From Humulus lupulus (taxonomy: Eukaryota > Streptophyta > Magnoliopsida > Rosales > Cannabaceae): 64,000 nucleotides of DNA. A program made the position numbers and the translations under genes. The first letter of the stretch is position 1, and each line of letters begins with the position of its first letter. Location: positions 90,725,071-90,789,070 of the forward strand of contig NC_084793.1 of NCBI RefSeq assembly GCF_963169125.1, written 5' to 3'. The notes under the pieces were generated by a model. That model worked only from the letters and a program-made list of their open reading frames with translations, had not been told where the DNA came from and searched no databases. Positions 36,466 to 47,520 of the stretch are shown piece after piece.

Positions 36466-36475
36466 TTCCCCCACT
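36466..36475 (-). other. Polypurine tract of the inner copia element
   Basis: The minus strand reads AGTGGGGGAA next to the 3' LTR (left). Confidence 0.8.
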
Positions 36476-37074
36476 AGATTAAATAGTTATCTATTGTAAC
36501 ACTTATTTAATCAATCATTATATTTTAAAATATAACATATCCCCCAGTTGATTAAATAAGAACTCTCTCTTATAGGAGTCATTGCATTAGTGCATAAAGC
36601 AAAGTGTTTTTCAACTTGAACTTTACTATAGTGTAATTATCACAAAATTTGTCAAAAATTTGGTTGCACTAGGCATTGAACCATCTTTTCATGATAACAA
36701 ATTGGTGATAACACACACACCTTTGCGATGTTCACTTGAGACCTCTATGTCTCACTTTGCACCGTTAATGGCCATGTGCACTTTCCATTCATGGACGTTC
36801 TTGAGAATACTCCCAATTCTCATGAGAGGCGGCACCACCACTAGGTCCATATAGGTAGAATTCTTACAGTATTTTGTTACCAAAAATACTTGTCTTTACA
36901 AGACTGAATTCTATTAAAAAACCTTTCGGTTTTAACCCTCCACTTGGTAACACACAAGTACTCAATATCTCATATGGGACTTGTTTTGAGTATAACTAAT
37001 ATTCACTTGATTGACTAGTTGCTACCTATTGAACCTAACACTAGTTGAATAACTAGTGTTAAGATAGGTTACCA
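36476..37074. other. Inner copia 3' untranslated region
   Basis: Non-coding stretch between the end of RNase H and the polypurine tract. It includes ACTAGTTGAATAACTAGT-type short inverted repeats near 37032. Confidence 0.6.
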
Positions 37075-40000
37075 TCAATCGTGAATCTCTTTAGGGAGTT
37101 TAAGTCCCATCCCTCGAGATGATGCAGCCACTAATTCCCTCATTAGTGGCTTAGTGAAAGGATCCGCCAGATTTTCACTTGTTCTCACATAGGTTATTGA
37201 GATGACTCCTCTTTGAATCAATTCTCTTACATATCCATGTCTTAGACTAATATGTCTAGACTTCCCATTATACACTCTGTTGTATGCTCTAGCCAATGTC
37301 GCTTGGCTATCACAATGTATCGATATAGCAGATACATTCTCTTTGATTAGGGGAATCTCTATCAACAGATCCCTTAACCATTCAACCTCTTTGTCGGTAG
37401 CAGCTAGAGCTATGAACTATGCTTCCATAGTGGAATGAGATATACAGGTTTGTTTCTTGGAACCCCAAGAAATTGCACCTCCACCAAGTGTTAATACCCA
37501 ACCAGTTGTGGACAAGTTTTCCCCAATATTGGATATCCAACTTGCATCTGTATATCCTTCTAAAATTGAATGAAATTTGGAGTAGTGAAGGCTTAGTCCT
37601 TTGGTTTTCTTGAGATAACCTAGGACTCTTCCAATTGCCTTCTAGTGATCCACACTTGGATTACTTGTAAACCTACTAAGTTTACTTACCGCAAATTCTA
37701 TATAAGGTCTAGTACATTGGGCAGCGTACATTAGACTCCCTATAGCACTAGCGTACTCCAATTGAGCCACTACTCTTCCTTCATTCTTCTCTAGTTTTAC
37801 ACTATGATCGAATGGAGTATTGGCATCTTAAACCTTGAGATGGTTAAATTTGTTCAATACTTTCTCAACATAGTGGGCTTTCCCTAACGCAAAACCCCCA
37901 CTATGTTTCTTTACTTTGATACCAGGTATGGTGTCAACTTCTCCAAGATCTTTCATCTAGAAGGTTGATGATAGAAACCTTTTCGTTTCTTCTATCCCTT
38001 TCATGCTATTATTTAAAATAAGCATGTCATCCACGTATAAGCAAACAATGATCACATATCCCTTACAAGTTTTGGAATACAAACACTTGTCTCCATTGTT
38101 ATGTCTAAACCCATTAGACATGATGGCTTGATCAAATTTCTCATGCCATTGCTTAGGAGCTTGTTTCAATCCATATAAGGATTTTACAAGTCTACAAACT
38201 TTATGTTCATATTTTGGTAGGACAAACCGTTCGGGTTGTTCCATATAGACCTCCTCACTGAGGTCACCATTAAGGAAGGTCGTTTTGACATCCATTTGAT
38301 GAACATACAAGTTTTGTATAGAAGCTAAAGCGAACAAAATTCTTATAGAAGTTGTTCTTGCAACAGGCGCATAAGTATCGAAATAATCGATACCCTCTTC
38401 TTGCCTAAACCCTTTAGCTACTAATCTAGCTTTAAAGGTTTGGATAGTGTCGTCAGTATGGTATTTTCTCCTAAATACCCACTTACACCCAATTAGCTTA
38501 GACCCCGGTGGGAGGTCTACCAATTCCCAAGTGTTATTGGAAAGAATGGAATCCATCTCATCATTGATGGCTTCTTTCCAAAATGCAATATCTCTCGATT
38601 GCATAGCTTCTCTATAAGTCTTAGGATCATCCTCAACAAGAAGTACAATAGGAATTTTCCTAATAACTTCCTCTCTATTTCCTTCTACCATGTAGAATGA
38701 AATTTGTTGATAATCTATCTCATCCACTACTAGACTTTTATGATTTTTAAGCCTTTGACTTCTTCTAGGTTCAAAGGGTTTCTTTACATCCTTTTGAGAA
38801 TTCTCCTCTTGAGAATCAACTTTGGATGTAGAAGCTTGAGAATTGTTCTCATATAACAAATTCTCCTTTAGAGATGTTGAAGCTTGAGAATTGTTGTCAC
38901 ATAACATATTCTCAAAAAATTAAACTTCTCTAGATTCAATCACAATATTAGACTCTAAGTCTAATAGCCTATAAGCTTTAATATTGTTGGCATAACCAAC
39001 AAAAGCGCACTTTATGGCTCTTGAACCTAACTTTGTTCTATTAGGTTCATTTTGCTTGCAATATGCAAGACACCCACACACTTTGAAGTACCCTATGTTG
39101 GGTTTTCTTCCTTTCCATAACTCATATGGAGATATCTCATTTTTCTTCATCGGTATTCGATTAAGAATGTGACAAGCGGTTAAAAGCGCTTCACCCCATA
39201 AGTTGAGGTTCAACTTAGAAAACACCAACATAGAATTTATCATCTCTAGATAAGTCCTATTTTTCCTTTCGGCAACACCATTGTGTTGTAGTGTATAAGG
39301 TGCAGTGCACTCATGAATTATACCATTTTCTTCACAAAATATATTGAATTCATTAGAGAAGTACTCTCCTCCTCTATCACTTGTTAGCCCTTAATCTTTT
39401 TATTTAGTTGATTTTCAACTTCTAATTTATACAATTTAAAAGCATCAAAAGTTTCATCTTTATGCTCTAAAAGGAACACATAGGTATATCTACTAAAATT
39501 ATCTATAAAAGTAAGAAAATACCTTTTACCACCTCTAGTTAAAACACCATTTAATTCACAAAGATCACTATGGATTAAATCTAGTAAATTAGATGATCTT
39601 TCTACATTAGGAAATGGTTTCTTAATCATTTTTGCCTTGACACATGTTTCACATTTACCATAGTTTTTAATATTGCATGCAATCATACCACATTTTACTA
39701 CTCTTTTCATGGTTGAAAAACCTATATGTGATAGTCTAAGATGCCACAAAAATAAACAATCATACTCAACAATATAGGCGGAATTAACATTTTTATTGAT
39801 AACATTGAAAGTTACATCATTGGTGCACAATTTAACCATTCCATCACAAGAGTACCCTTTTCCCAAGAATACATTTGATTTGGTAAGTATAAGTTTACCG
39901 GACTCAAAAATGTCTTTAATGTCGGGCTTGCCAAGCAAATCACCACTTACCAAGTTTCTACTCATTTCGGGAACATAAAGTACATTCACTAATGTAACTT

Positions 40001-41087
40001 TCTTGCCGGAGGTGAAGTAGACTTCAATAGTACATTTGCCAAGTACCTTGGATTTTCCCTCATTGCCCATTTGTATCTCATGGTTGCCCTTTGACTCTTC
40101 AAAGATCTTGAACAATGATTTTTCATAGGTGACATGGACAGTGGCACATGTATCATACCACCACCCTTTCACCTTGCCTTGGACCGCATTCACCTCACTA
40201 AGGGTAGCAACTATGTTTTCCTCTTGAGTTGCGTTCACCTTAGGTCCTTGTTGATCTTTTCTATGCCTACACTCTCTAGCATGGTGACCCTTTTTCCCAC
40301 ACACAAAGCAAGGACCTTTCTCGCCCTTAAACTTGTTTGGGTTGGTTTTTGGACCCAAAGGTTTCTCAATACCCTTTTTCCCTTTATTTTTGGGATGTTT
40401 TGGTTGTGACACTGCATTTGCTTTGGAAGTCTCTCCATTAGACCCCTCCACAAGTTTATCTCTACATATCGATTCCTCTTCGATTCGAATATATTTTTGG
40501 ATTTCCTCCAAAGAATAATCCTCATTTTTATGAAGGACTCTTTTCCTATAGCTCTTCCAAGTTGGTGGTAATTTAGCCACTATAGCACCAACTTGAAAGG
40601 CCTCGGGAAGCTCAATCTTTAAAACTTTCAGTTTGTTAACAATTATTTGCAATTCATGAATTTGAGGAAGAATATGTTTATCACCAAAAAATTTGAAATC
40701 GAAGTATTGAGATATCAAAAACTTTTTGGTACCTTCCTCTTCCGCCTTAAAATTTTTCTCAAGTGCATCCCATATCTCCTTGACCGATTTGGTCTTGGTG
40801 TAGAGGTCATAGAGCCTATTGGAAAGGGCGTTGAGGATATGACCCCTTCAAAGGAGATTGTCCTCCTCCCTCTTCCTTCTCTTCTCCACCTCCTCGGGAG
40901 TGTCCTTGTTGGATGGTGTTGGGAGAGGTTCTAGAGTGGATTCTAGAATGTAGGCGATTTTGAGAGTGGTCAAAAGGAATCTCACCTTGTCTTGCCACCT
41001 AGTGAAATTGAATCCATCAAACCTATCCAACCTCACTAGGTCTTGATTCATTATCTTGATGGTCTCACCTTCCATTGAAACAAACAA
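37075..41087 (-). pseudogene. Inner copia gag-pol polyprotein
   Basis: The order is gag, protease, integrase, RT, RNase H, as in Ty1/copia. Gag starts at 41075 (ATGGAAGGTGAG; VRLDRFDGFNFTRWQDKV) and has the knuckle CFVCGKKGHHAREC. The protease motif is WWYDTCATVHVT, with Cys where Gly is usual. Integrase has HLRLSHIG, CETCVKAK, HSDLCE, TSDRGGEYF and HNGVAERKNRT. RT has KARLVAKGF, MDVKTTFLNG, SLYGLKQAP and the catalytic CLYVDDML. RNase H has GYTDASW and IHCDSQATL. Breaks: a frame change near 40860, a stop at 39384 followed by a frame change, and stops at 38920, 37957 and about 37831, 37645 and 37420. The element lacks function but is well preserved. Confidence 0.92.
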
Positions 41088-41104
41088 GGGATTAAGCTTT
41101 TGAA

Positions 41105-42262
41105 TGTTAGGAAAATATAAATTGCCTCAATGGAAATGGTAAGAAATGTTACAAATCTATGCAAAATATTACAATAGACAAGGATTTATTAAATGAAGTG
41201 TTACAACTCTATAACTGAAAATACAAATAAAACAAAGGAAATGAAGAAGATGATGAAGAAGAAGAGAATAGTAAAATACAACTCTAAGCAAAAGGTTACA
41301 AATAAAGTAAAGCGTTTGAAACAAAAGAAAAGAAAAGATTAAAACTCTTGAACAAGAAATACAAGTAAAAAGAACAAGAGAATAAGAAGAAAACAATACA
41401 ATAGAAAGGAGAACAGAAATACAAGAAACTCTCACTTACACAACCTAAGTGAAGAGGGTTGGGGATCACCAACTTGAACAAGGTTTAAAACCTTTGTCCA
41501 AAAGCTTATTTCCCCCTAACTCAAGCACTAAGAGATCTCTCTCGGATATTGGAAAAGCTTTCTGGAATTATCAAGCCTCAAGGTGTTTCTAGCCAAGTGC
41601 TCTAATGGATAGAAATGTTGTGTCTTTCAAGTGAGCTATAAGCTCCTATTTATAGAGTTTAGAGACACCCTTTGAATTTCAAATTCCACCAACCCCCATG
41701 GCTGTTACCAATGTTTAATTGGATTAATATGGAATTAAAAATGAGATTTGGGAGTTATTTGGGTTTTTTGAGCTGTTCAACAAAGATTGAAAAAACTGAA
41801 GAAAAAAAAATTGTCAGTTTTTGGCCTGTGGCCGCGGCCAGAGACATTGGTGGCCGCGGCCACTAGTCTCTGTCCCACAGGCCGTGGCCACTAACCATTT
41901 TCAGCACTTCAAATTGTGCTATTTTTCCAAACGGTTCTAAACCCTCCCAAATGATTTTGTAACCCCCAAAACACATTATTGGGGTTAAAATCACATCTCT
42001 AACAGCCATTTCTCAAATGGCTTTATGAAATTCATCTCAATATTGTGTAACACCAAATTTACACAATAAAGGGTAATATTTGGAAGTTACAAATTTGTAA
42101 CACCAAATATGTTACGTTATTTGGATATATCTCATATATCTAAATATTGTAACTCTCTATTATATGTTACAATATGTGACACTCTTTGTCACATTTATTT
42201 AATCTAAAACATTATATTATAATATAATATAATATTACATTATATTATAAAATAATATAACA
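41105..42262 (-). mobile_element. Inner copia 5' LTR (right)
   Basis: 1158 bp. On the minus strand it starts TGTTATATTATTTTATAATA and ends TTTTCCTAACA. The sequence following the LTR end is TTCAAAAGCTTAATCC, not the common TGGTATCAGAGC site; the outer copia element has TTGAAAAGCTTAACCC at the same place. Confidence 0.9.
41828..41891 (+). repeat. GGCCGCGGCCAC motif array, right copia LTR
   Basis: Three motif copies at 41828, 41849 and 41880. The spacers occur in a different order from those in the left LTR. Confidence 0.85.
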
Positions 42263-42423
42263 GTGAAGCCAACCCAAAAGTGTGATATATGCTTGAACGA
42301 CCCTATGGCCGCCTGGAAAATAAAGCGCAAGATGCACTGGGCCAACTCTAAGGCTGGTGAGATGGGAATAGGGCAATGGGCCCCCAGTGTGACTCTATAG
42401 TCGCTTATGTGGGATAAAAAGTT

Positions 42424-42705
42424 TGGCTTATAAGTCAAGGGCGACATTAGCTTGTAGAACATAGGCCAAAAATGGCAGGGCCAACATTGAAGATCAGCTT
42501 ATAATCTGTGGATGACATTAGCGTGCGAAACACATGTCATAATGGCAGGACCAATTTAAGAAGCCCGATTTACAAGTCATGGATGAAATTAGCATGCAGA
42601 ACGCAGGTTGAAATGGCAGGGCCAACATTGAAGTTTTGCTTGTAAGCCATAGACGACATTAGCATGCGAAGCAGAGGCCGTAATGGTGGGACAAATATAG
42701 AAGTG
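42424..42705 (+). repeat. Degenerate ~75-bp tandem repeats in the gypsy LTR
   Basis: About four copies of a unit with CGACATTAGC, (G)AACAC/A-AGGCC and ATGGCAGGGCCAACATTGAAG. It continues the pattern seen at 23.3-23.6 kb on the other side of the copia insertion. Confidence 0.75.
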
Positions 42706-43934
42706 TGATATACGCTTGCACGACTCTATAGCCGCTTGGAACATGGAGCGTGGTGCACGCTTGGCCGACTCTATAGCCGTTTCTAAAAGGAATAGTGTGA
42801 TAGGCACCTGTGTGGCTCCATAGCCACTTAAATGGATTAAATGCAAGCACGAGTATGGTTATTACTGCTAGGCATGTTAGTTATGATTCTGTAATCTATT
42901 GATTAACTGCTTGTGGGCATGTTTGATGTTTTATTGCTGAGCCTTGGCTCACGGGTGCTTCGTGGTGCAGGTTAAGGAAAGGGAAAGTTGGACCAGCCAT
43001 GAGTTGGAGAGCTTCAAAGGCGGAGTGTACATATGCAGCCTGCTCGACCGCCATTGTAATGCCCCGAAATCCCTAATGTGGTTTAATGGCTGGATTAGTA
43101 GGCCGGGAGTGCCATAACTATTTAATTGCGCCATTAAATGAATATATGCATGTTTATGTGAATTATATTATAATATGATGTTATATGTATGCATGTGGGT
43201 CCACATTTGAATATTATGATATTTTGGTAATTTGGCCCGTTGAGGGCATATTTGTATATTTGGGTGCATATTGTGATTTGTGAATGAGATCCCATTATTA
43301 TGGAGATATATTCGAGCTATTTGGCATGAGACGATCTTATATTATGAGTTAGCGATTTTGTCATAACGGGGGTCTTTTATTGGGATATTGGATAATGAGA
43401 AGGTTATTTGATGATAAATTGGGAGTTATTGAGATCAGGAGGAGGGAGTTTTGACTATAATGTCCCCAGGGGTGTTTTCGGGACCCCGAGCTGTAGGTTT
43501 TATTTGAGGTTACTTAAGCTTGAAGTAGCTTGTCAGATAGAACATACGTTAGAAAACCTCTCGTTCTTTCCCGTTAGTTCATTTTTACTGTTCGAAGCAT
43601 TTTCAAACAAATCTCGAGTTCTAGGAGCGGAATCAAGCGAGGATTGAGGCATAGAGATCCTAGGAAAGATTAGAAGCTTCTTGACCGAAGGATTTGACAA
43701 GAAACAACCCAATCAAAGGTAATCTAAGTTTTAAGTTTTGAGTTTTTAGAGTTTCTAAGCTTAGAATTGGTTTTTGTGAATTGTTGAGTTTTTGGTTCGA
43801 TTGAACCTTGGGATTTGAGGGTTTTGGATCATTGGGAAGCTTGGTAACTTTGATTTGATGATTTGGAAGTGTTTAGGTATGTTTTTGGAGGGTTTGGGAT
43901 GATGAAAAACGTGTTTGGGAATGGCTCTGGGTTG

Positions 43935-44075
43935 GGGGCCGCGGCCCTAGCTTGAAGAAGCAGGTGGAGCAATTTTTCCCTTGCTGGGCGCCGCGACCCT
44001 TGGTGTTGGGCGCCACGGCCCTTGCTTCTGGAGTGGCTAGGGGCCACGGCCCAGGGTGCTAAGGTCGTAGCCCTT
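43935..44075 (+). repeat. GGGCGCCGCGGCCC-type motif array in solo LTR
   Basis: Four or five versions of GGG(C)GCCGCGGCCCTTG spaced 25-45 bp apart in the 5' half of the LTR. Confidence 0.75.
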
Positions 44076-44642
44076 GAGCAGGGTTGAGCCCGTTTTAGTG
44101 TTTTGGCCCCGGGAACATGGTCTTAGGCCTCGGGATCATTCCTACTACTCAGATTAGTGGGGATTGATGTCCCGGAGGCTAGATCTTGGTTTGGGAACCC
44201 TTGATTATCATTTTATTTATGGTGTCCCATATTTGGTTATGACTAGGTGACCGCTAAAGGACTAAAAGTCAGATCGTTCTCAAGGGTCGTTCTTTTATTC
44301 ATTCTCGCTCGAATCAGAGGTAAGAAAATTGCACCCTATGTATGTGACATGCATGCTTGTTATTGAGGCATTTTGATTGATAAATGTGGACTTGGATTGC
44401 ATATTAAATGCTAGCGATTATTGTTTTGTTGTATATGGCACTGACTAGTCAGGGATACTAACCTAAGAGTCAGAACCGGCATAAGCGTCCTGAACGCAGG
44501 GCCGAATGAAGATTAGATCATATCGATATCAGCATTGAATGACTCTAAGGCATAAATACTGGACCGACCCTAAGGTCGATGAATCTTATAAGCGCTTGGC
44601 TAGTCTAAGACTAGTTACTGAGAGCCAGGGCCAAAGGCCTAG

Positions 44643-44846
44643 GTGACCGTTCGTCACGTGGCTAAGGAATGATGTTCCAGGGTTATGAATCTATGGTCAT
44701 GAGGAAGGTTGTGTTGGTGACCAGTCACCATGCACCTATCCTGTTTAAGCTAGTGAAAGGTTCACTTATATGTTAAGCCCCGGTGACCCTATCGTCACAA
44801 AGCTAAAGGGAGCTATACCCAGTTTAGTGACTTTTGTGACGGTCAC
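44643..44846 (+). repeat. Four short GTGAC...GTCAC hairpins
   Basis: Inverted repeats at 44643-44657, 44717-44728, 44783-44798 and 44827-44846, 30-60 bp apart. The family member at 57155-59547 has them in the same order near 58856-59060. Confidence 0.75.
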
Positions 44847-46079
44847 TTATCTGTTTTGGACTGATAGTCCTGAATGATTATTATGATCATTGTTGATATT
44901 ATATCATGTTATATTGTGTTTTCTTGCTGGGCCTTGGCTCATGGGTGCTATGTGGTGCAGGTAAAGGGAAAGAAAAGCTCACCCAGCCTTGAGTGGAGAG
45001 CTTAGGTGGTGATGTGTACATATGCGGCCGCTTGACCACCACGGCCAAGGAGTTCTCAGAGGAACTTTGGGATTTACCCTATTTTTGCCGCTTAGGTCGG
45101 TAAGTTTGTAAATTTGAAACAGTAGTGACCATTTTGGATTGTAAATAACTTGTAAATGTTTTGATGAGCTCATGAACAGTTTACATACTTAATAAAATAT
45201 ACCCTTTCCTTTTTATTGGTTTTCCACCTTAACCTGTTAATAACACTTAGAAACACATTTTTAACCAAAGGACTCGGGTAGCGAGTCAAATTTCCGGTTC
45301 ACTGTTCACCGTAACTGCTCTGGGATAGCCAGGGCGTTACAGCCATGATCGAGGGTATCCGTTGGAACTAGGGTTTTACCCTGATTTTGTCGCTTAGGTC
45401 GGCTTTTGTATTCATTTTGAGTCTGTAACAGTTTTAAACTCTGTTGGGATCCCATGAATCGAACTCAAACTCTTTTAATGAAATAGTTGACTATTGACCG
45501 AAATTTTTAGTACCTAAACCCAGTGTTAGTTTCAATTACATGATTTAAGTTCAAATGACTCGTTTAGCGAGTTAAGTACTATTTTAATTACACAGTGTAA
45601 GTAACGGTCCTGGATTAGGAGGACGTTACAAAATGTTTCAAAGAGCTCAAAATTTGAGCTGTTACATACTAGGAGATCCTTCACTAGGCGATACATCGCC
45701 TGGTGTAATATTTTTCCCATGTCAGTACTTGCAATGCGTCGCCTCACATTGGGCAACACAATGCAGGTGTCTCTGTTTTGCTCACTCTTTTTGGCACCAA
45801 AAATTGCCAAAAAATGTCCAAATCAATTCCATGTGATTTTGTTATTTTCATACTCTTTATGGTAGTCAAAATCACACATTAACAACTATAAAATATTATA
45901 GCTTTATGAAAATCAAATTCAAAGTGTGTAACTCCAAATTGCACACTTAAGTATGTTGATTTTTTTAGAGTTACAAAATTGTAACCAAATTTTGTACACC
46001 TAATTGTATGTTACAAGATTTGAACAAATTTATTTGTCACACTATTTTATTTGTCACATTTATTTAATAAACATTATAT

Positions 46080-46260
46080 CCAGAGACGGAGGTAGTCATG
46101 GGTTGTGGGGGACCTTGGCCCATCTCAAAAATTTAGAATTTTTTTACATGGTATTTTTCTATGATAATTTATGATAGTATGTGTTTGGCCCCCTTATTAA
46201 TAATTTTTTTTTGAGCTTTTTCTTACTTGACCCTTGTGAAATACATTCCCAGCCCCGTCC
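46080..46260. mobile_element. Small DNA-transposon-like (MITE) insert in the copia LTR
   Basis: About 180 bp starting CCAGAGACGGAGGTAG and ending CCCAGCCCCGTCC interrupt the AT-rich end of the outer copia LTR; the inner copia LTR lacks it. The ends are weakly inverted (GACGGAGGTAG against GACGGGGCTGG). A TAT-type duplication is possible but lies in AT-rich sequence. Confidence 0.4.
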
Positions 46261-46288
46261 TATTTATATTGTTTAAAACAATATAACA

Positions 46289-47219
46289 TTCCATGAGGGC
46301 TTGAGATCTGGCTTCGACGGAAGGGCATGGTTCTTGACAAACAGAGAAGATGGGAGGGATTTTAGGAGGGCTTCGATGAGTAGGCTGGTATGATGCCAGA
46401 ATTGAGGATGGACGACGAGAAGGGGATGGTTCATTAAAAAAATTATGGGTTTTTTTTCGTTCTTTAGATTTGCTCATACACTGATATATGTGTGAGTTTG
46501 AAATGTTGAATTTTTTATGGATGTGCTTGAATTTGGGTTTGTTGGGTATTTGTTTGAATTTGAGTTGACTTGATTCTTAGTTATATACTTGAATATGAGC
46601 TTGAAGATGAACAACAAATTATTGAGTGTGAGTTTGAAGAAGGCCTCTAAAATCGTTATTTGTAATCACTTTCTATGAGTTTGAATGAAGATGTTCCTTT
46701 TCAAATCTACATGTGCTTTTTTTGTCTGGGGTTAATGAATACATTAAATTGATTTGATTTTTGGGTTTGTTTTATGTAATTTGAGTGTGAATTGATGGAT
46801 AAAATTTTGTTGGATTAAATCTGAATTATTTTGCTGGAAAATTTGGGTATACTTGAACACGATGAACAAGTCTTGATTGGTAATATGAACATAAACAATA
46901 ATTTTTGGATTTTTAATGATTTTAGTTTTAATTTTAAAATGTTATACGTATTCATCAAGTTTGATTTCAATATTAAAATGTCATTTTAAAAATGAAATAT
47001 TGAAGAAATCAAACTTTTAATTTTTATTTTAATTTTTTATTTGATTTTTAACAATTTTGTTTTTTTATGTATATATATAAATAAATTTTATATATAAAAA
47101 ATAAAAATAAAAATTTGACACAAAATGTGTGACGGAATATATTTTAGCTATGAAAATTTTAATTTAATAATTTAAGTACCGGTAAAATTTGGATATGAAT
47201 TAGTAATATTTTTAAATGC
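46289..47219. other. Unassigned flank between copia LTR and CACTA end
   Basis: Mostly AT-rich. On the minus strand 46477-46289 is open (MSKSKERKKTHNF ...), but it runs into the LTR and matches no family I know. No other feature is supported. Confidence 0.4.
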
Positions 47220-47520
47220 CACTATTATTAATATTTAGTGACATTTAATGTTTTAGTGACATTTGTGGCAAATGTAAGTTATTCTAGTGTCACTAAAAAT
47301 TCAAGTGTCACTAAATTGATTTTTTAGTGGCATTTTAAAATGTCATTTAATCCTAATTAGTAACACTTTAAAATGTCACTAAATTATTTATTATTAATTT
47401 ATTTTTATATTCAAAGAATTTTTTTAGTGACATTTCAAAAATGTCAAAAATACTAGTAAGTTATAGCAGTGACATTTTTTTAAAAATGCTATTGAAAAAT
47501 ATTTTTATAATATAGAATTT
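47220..47520. repeat. CACTA subterminal repeats
   Basis: Eight or more copies of TTTAGTGACATTT or its complement AAATGTCACTAAA in both orientations. Such arrays bind the TNPA-type protein in En/Spm elements. Confidence 0.7.

Larger units (their letters stand above)
23614..42262 (-). mobile_element. Inner copia element, near-complete, split by Tat-B; TSD GTGAA
   Basis: GTGAA flanks both ends (23609-23613 and 42263-42267). The 5' LTR is on the right (41105-42262, 1158 bp). The 3' LTR is on the left (23614-24731 plus 36427-36465, 1157 bp). Both start TGTTAGGAAAAT and end AATATAACA on the plus strand. The left LTR is cut by Tat-B. A polypurine tract (AGTGGGGGAA on the minus strand, 36475-36466) and gag-pol (41087-37075) complete the element. 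The two LTRs differ by a modest number of substitutions and a rearranged GC-rich motif array, so the element is older than Tat-B, as the nesting also shows. Confidence 0.92.
43055..45341 (+). mobile_element. Gypsy solo LTR, TSD GCCAT
   Basis: 2287 bp, TGTAATGCCCCG ... AGGGCGTTACA, flanked by GCCAT (43050-43054, 45342-45346). It is inserted in the 3' part of the gypsy solo LTR that holds the nest. It belongs to the same family as 57155-59547 (shared start TGTAATGCC, GTGAC/GTCAC hairpins, GAGGTAAGAAA, TTGGCTCATGGGTGCTATGT, GTACATATGCGGC). No internal region. Tekay/Del membership is likely but inferred. Confidence 0.9.
21380..45630 (+). mobile_element. Gypsy solo LTR, split by copia and another solo LTR; TSD AAATG
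   Basis: Starts TGTAACGACCC (21380), ends GGAGGACGTTACA (45630). AAATG lies on both sides (21375-21379 and 45631-45635) within the outer copia LTR. Its parts are 21380-23613, 42268-43054 and 45347-45630. Together they make about 3.3 kb, so this is a long LTR. It contains a (CT)n tract, GC-rich patches, tandem repeats and a TTGGCTCACGGGTGC block near its 3' end. No gag or pol belongs to it. Confidence 0.85.
20768..46288 (-). mobile_element. Outer copia 5' LTR, interrupted by the whole nest
   Basis: The LTR runs from TGTTAGAGAAATTAA (20768) to 21379 and resumes at 45636, ending AATATAACA at 46288. The break is the insertion of the gypsy solo LTR with duplication AAATG. Without the insert it is about 1.27 kb including a small DNA-transposon-like insert near 46.1 kb. 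The ends and layout match the LTR of the inner copia element (TGTTAGGAAAAT ... AATATAACA). The gag next to it on the left shows that this is the 5' LTR of a minus-strand element. Confidence 0.8.

Noticed and set aside
46223..46477. Minus-strand ORF MSKSKERKKTHNF as a host gene
   Set aside because: Its C-terminal third is inside the copia LTR and the rest has no recognisable motif or splice context.
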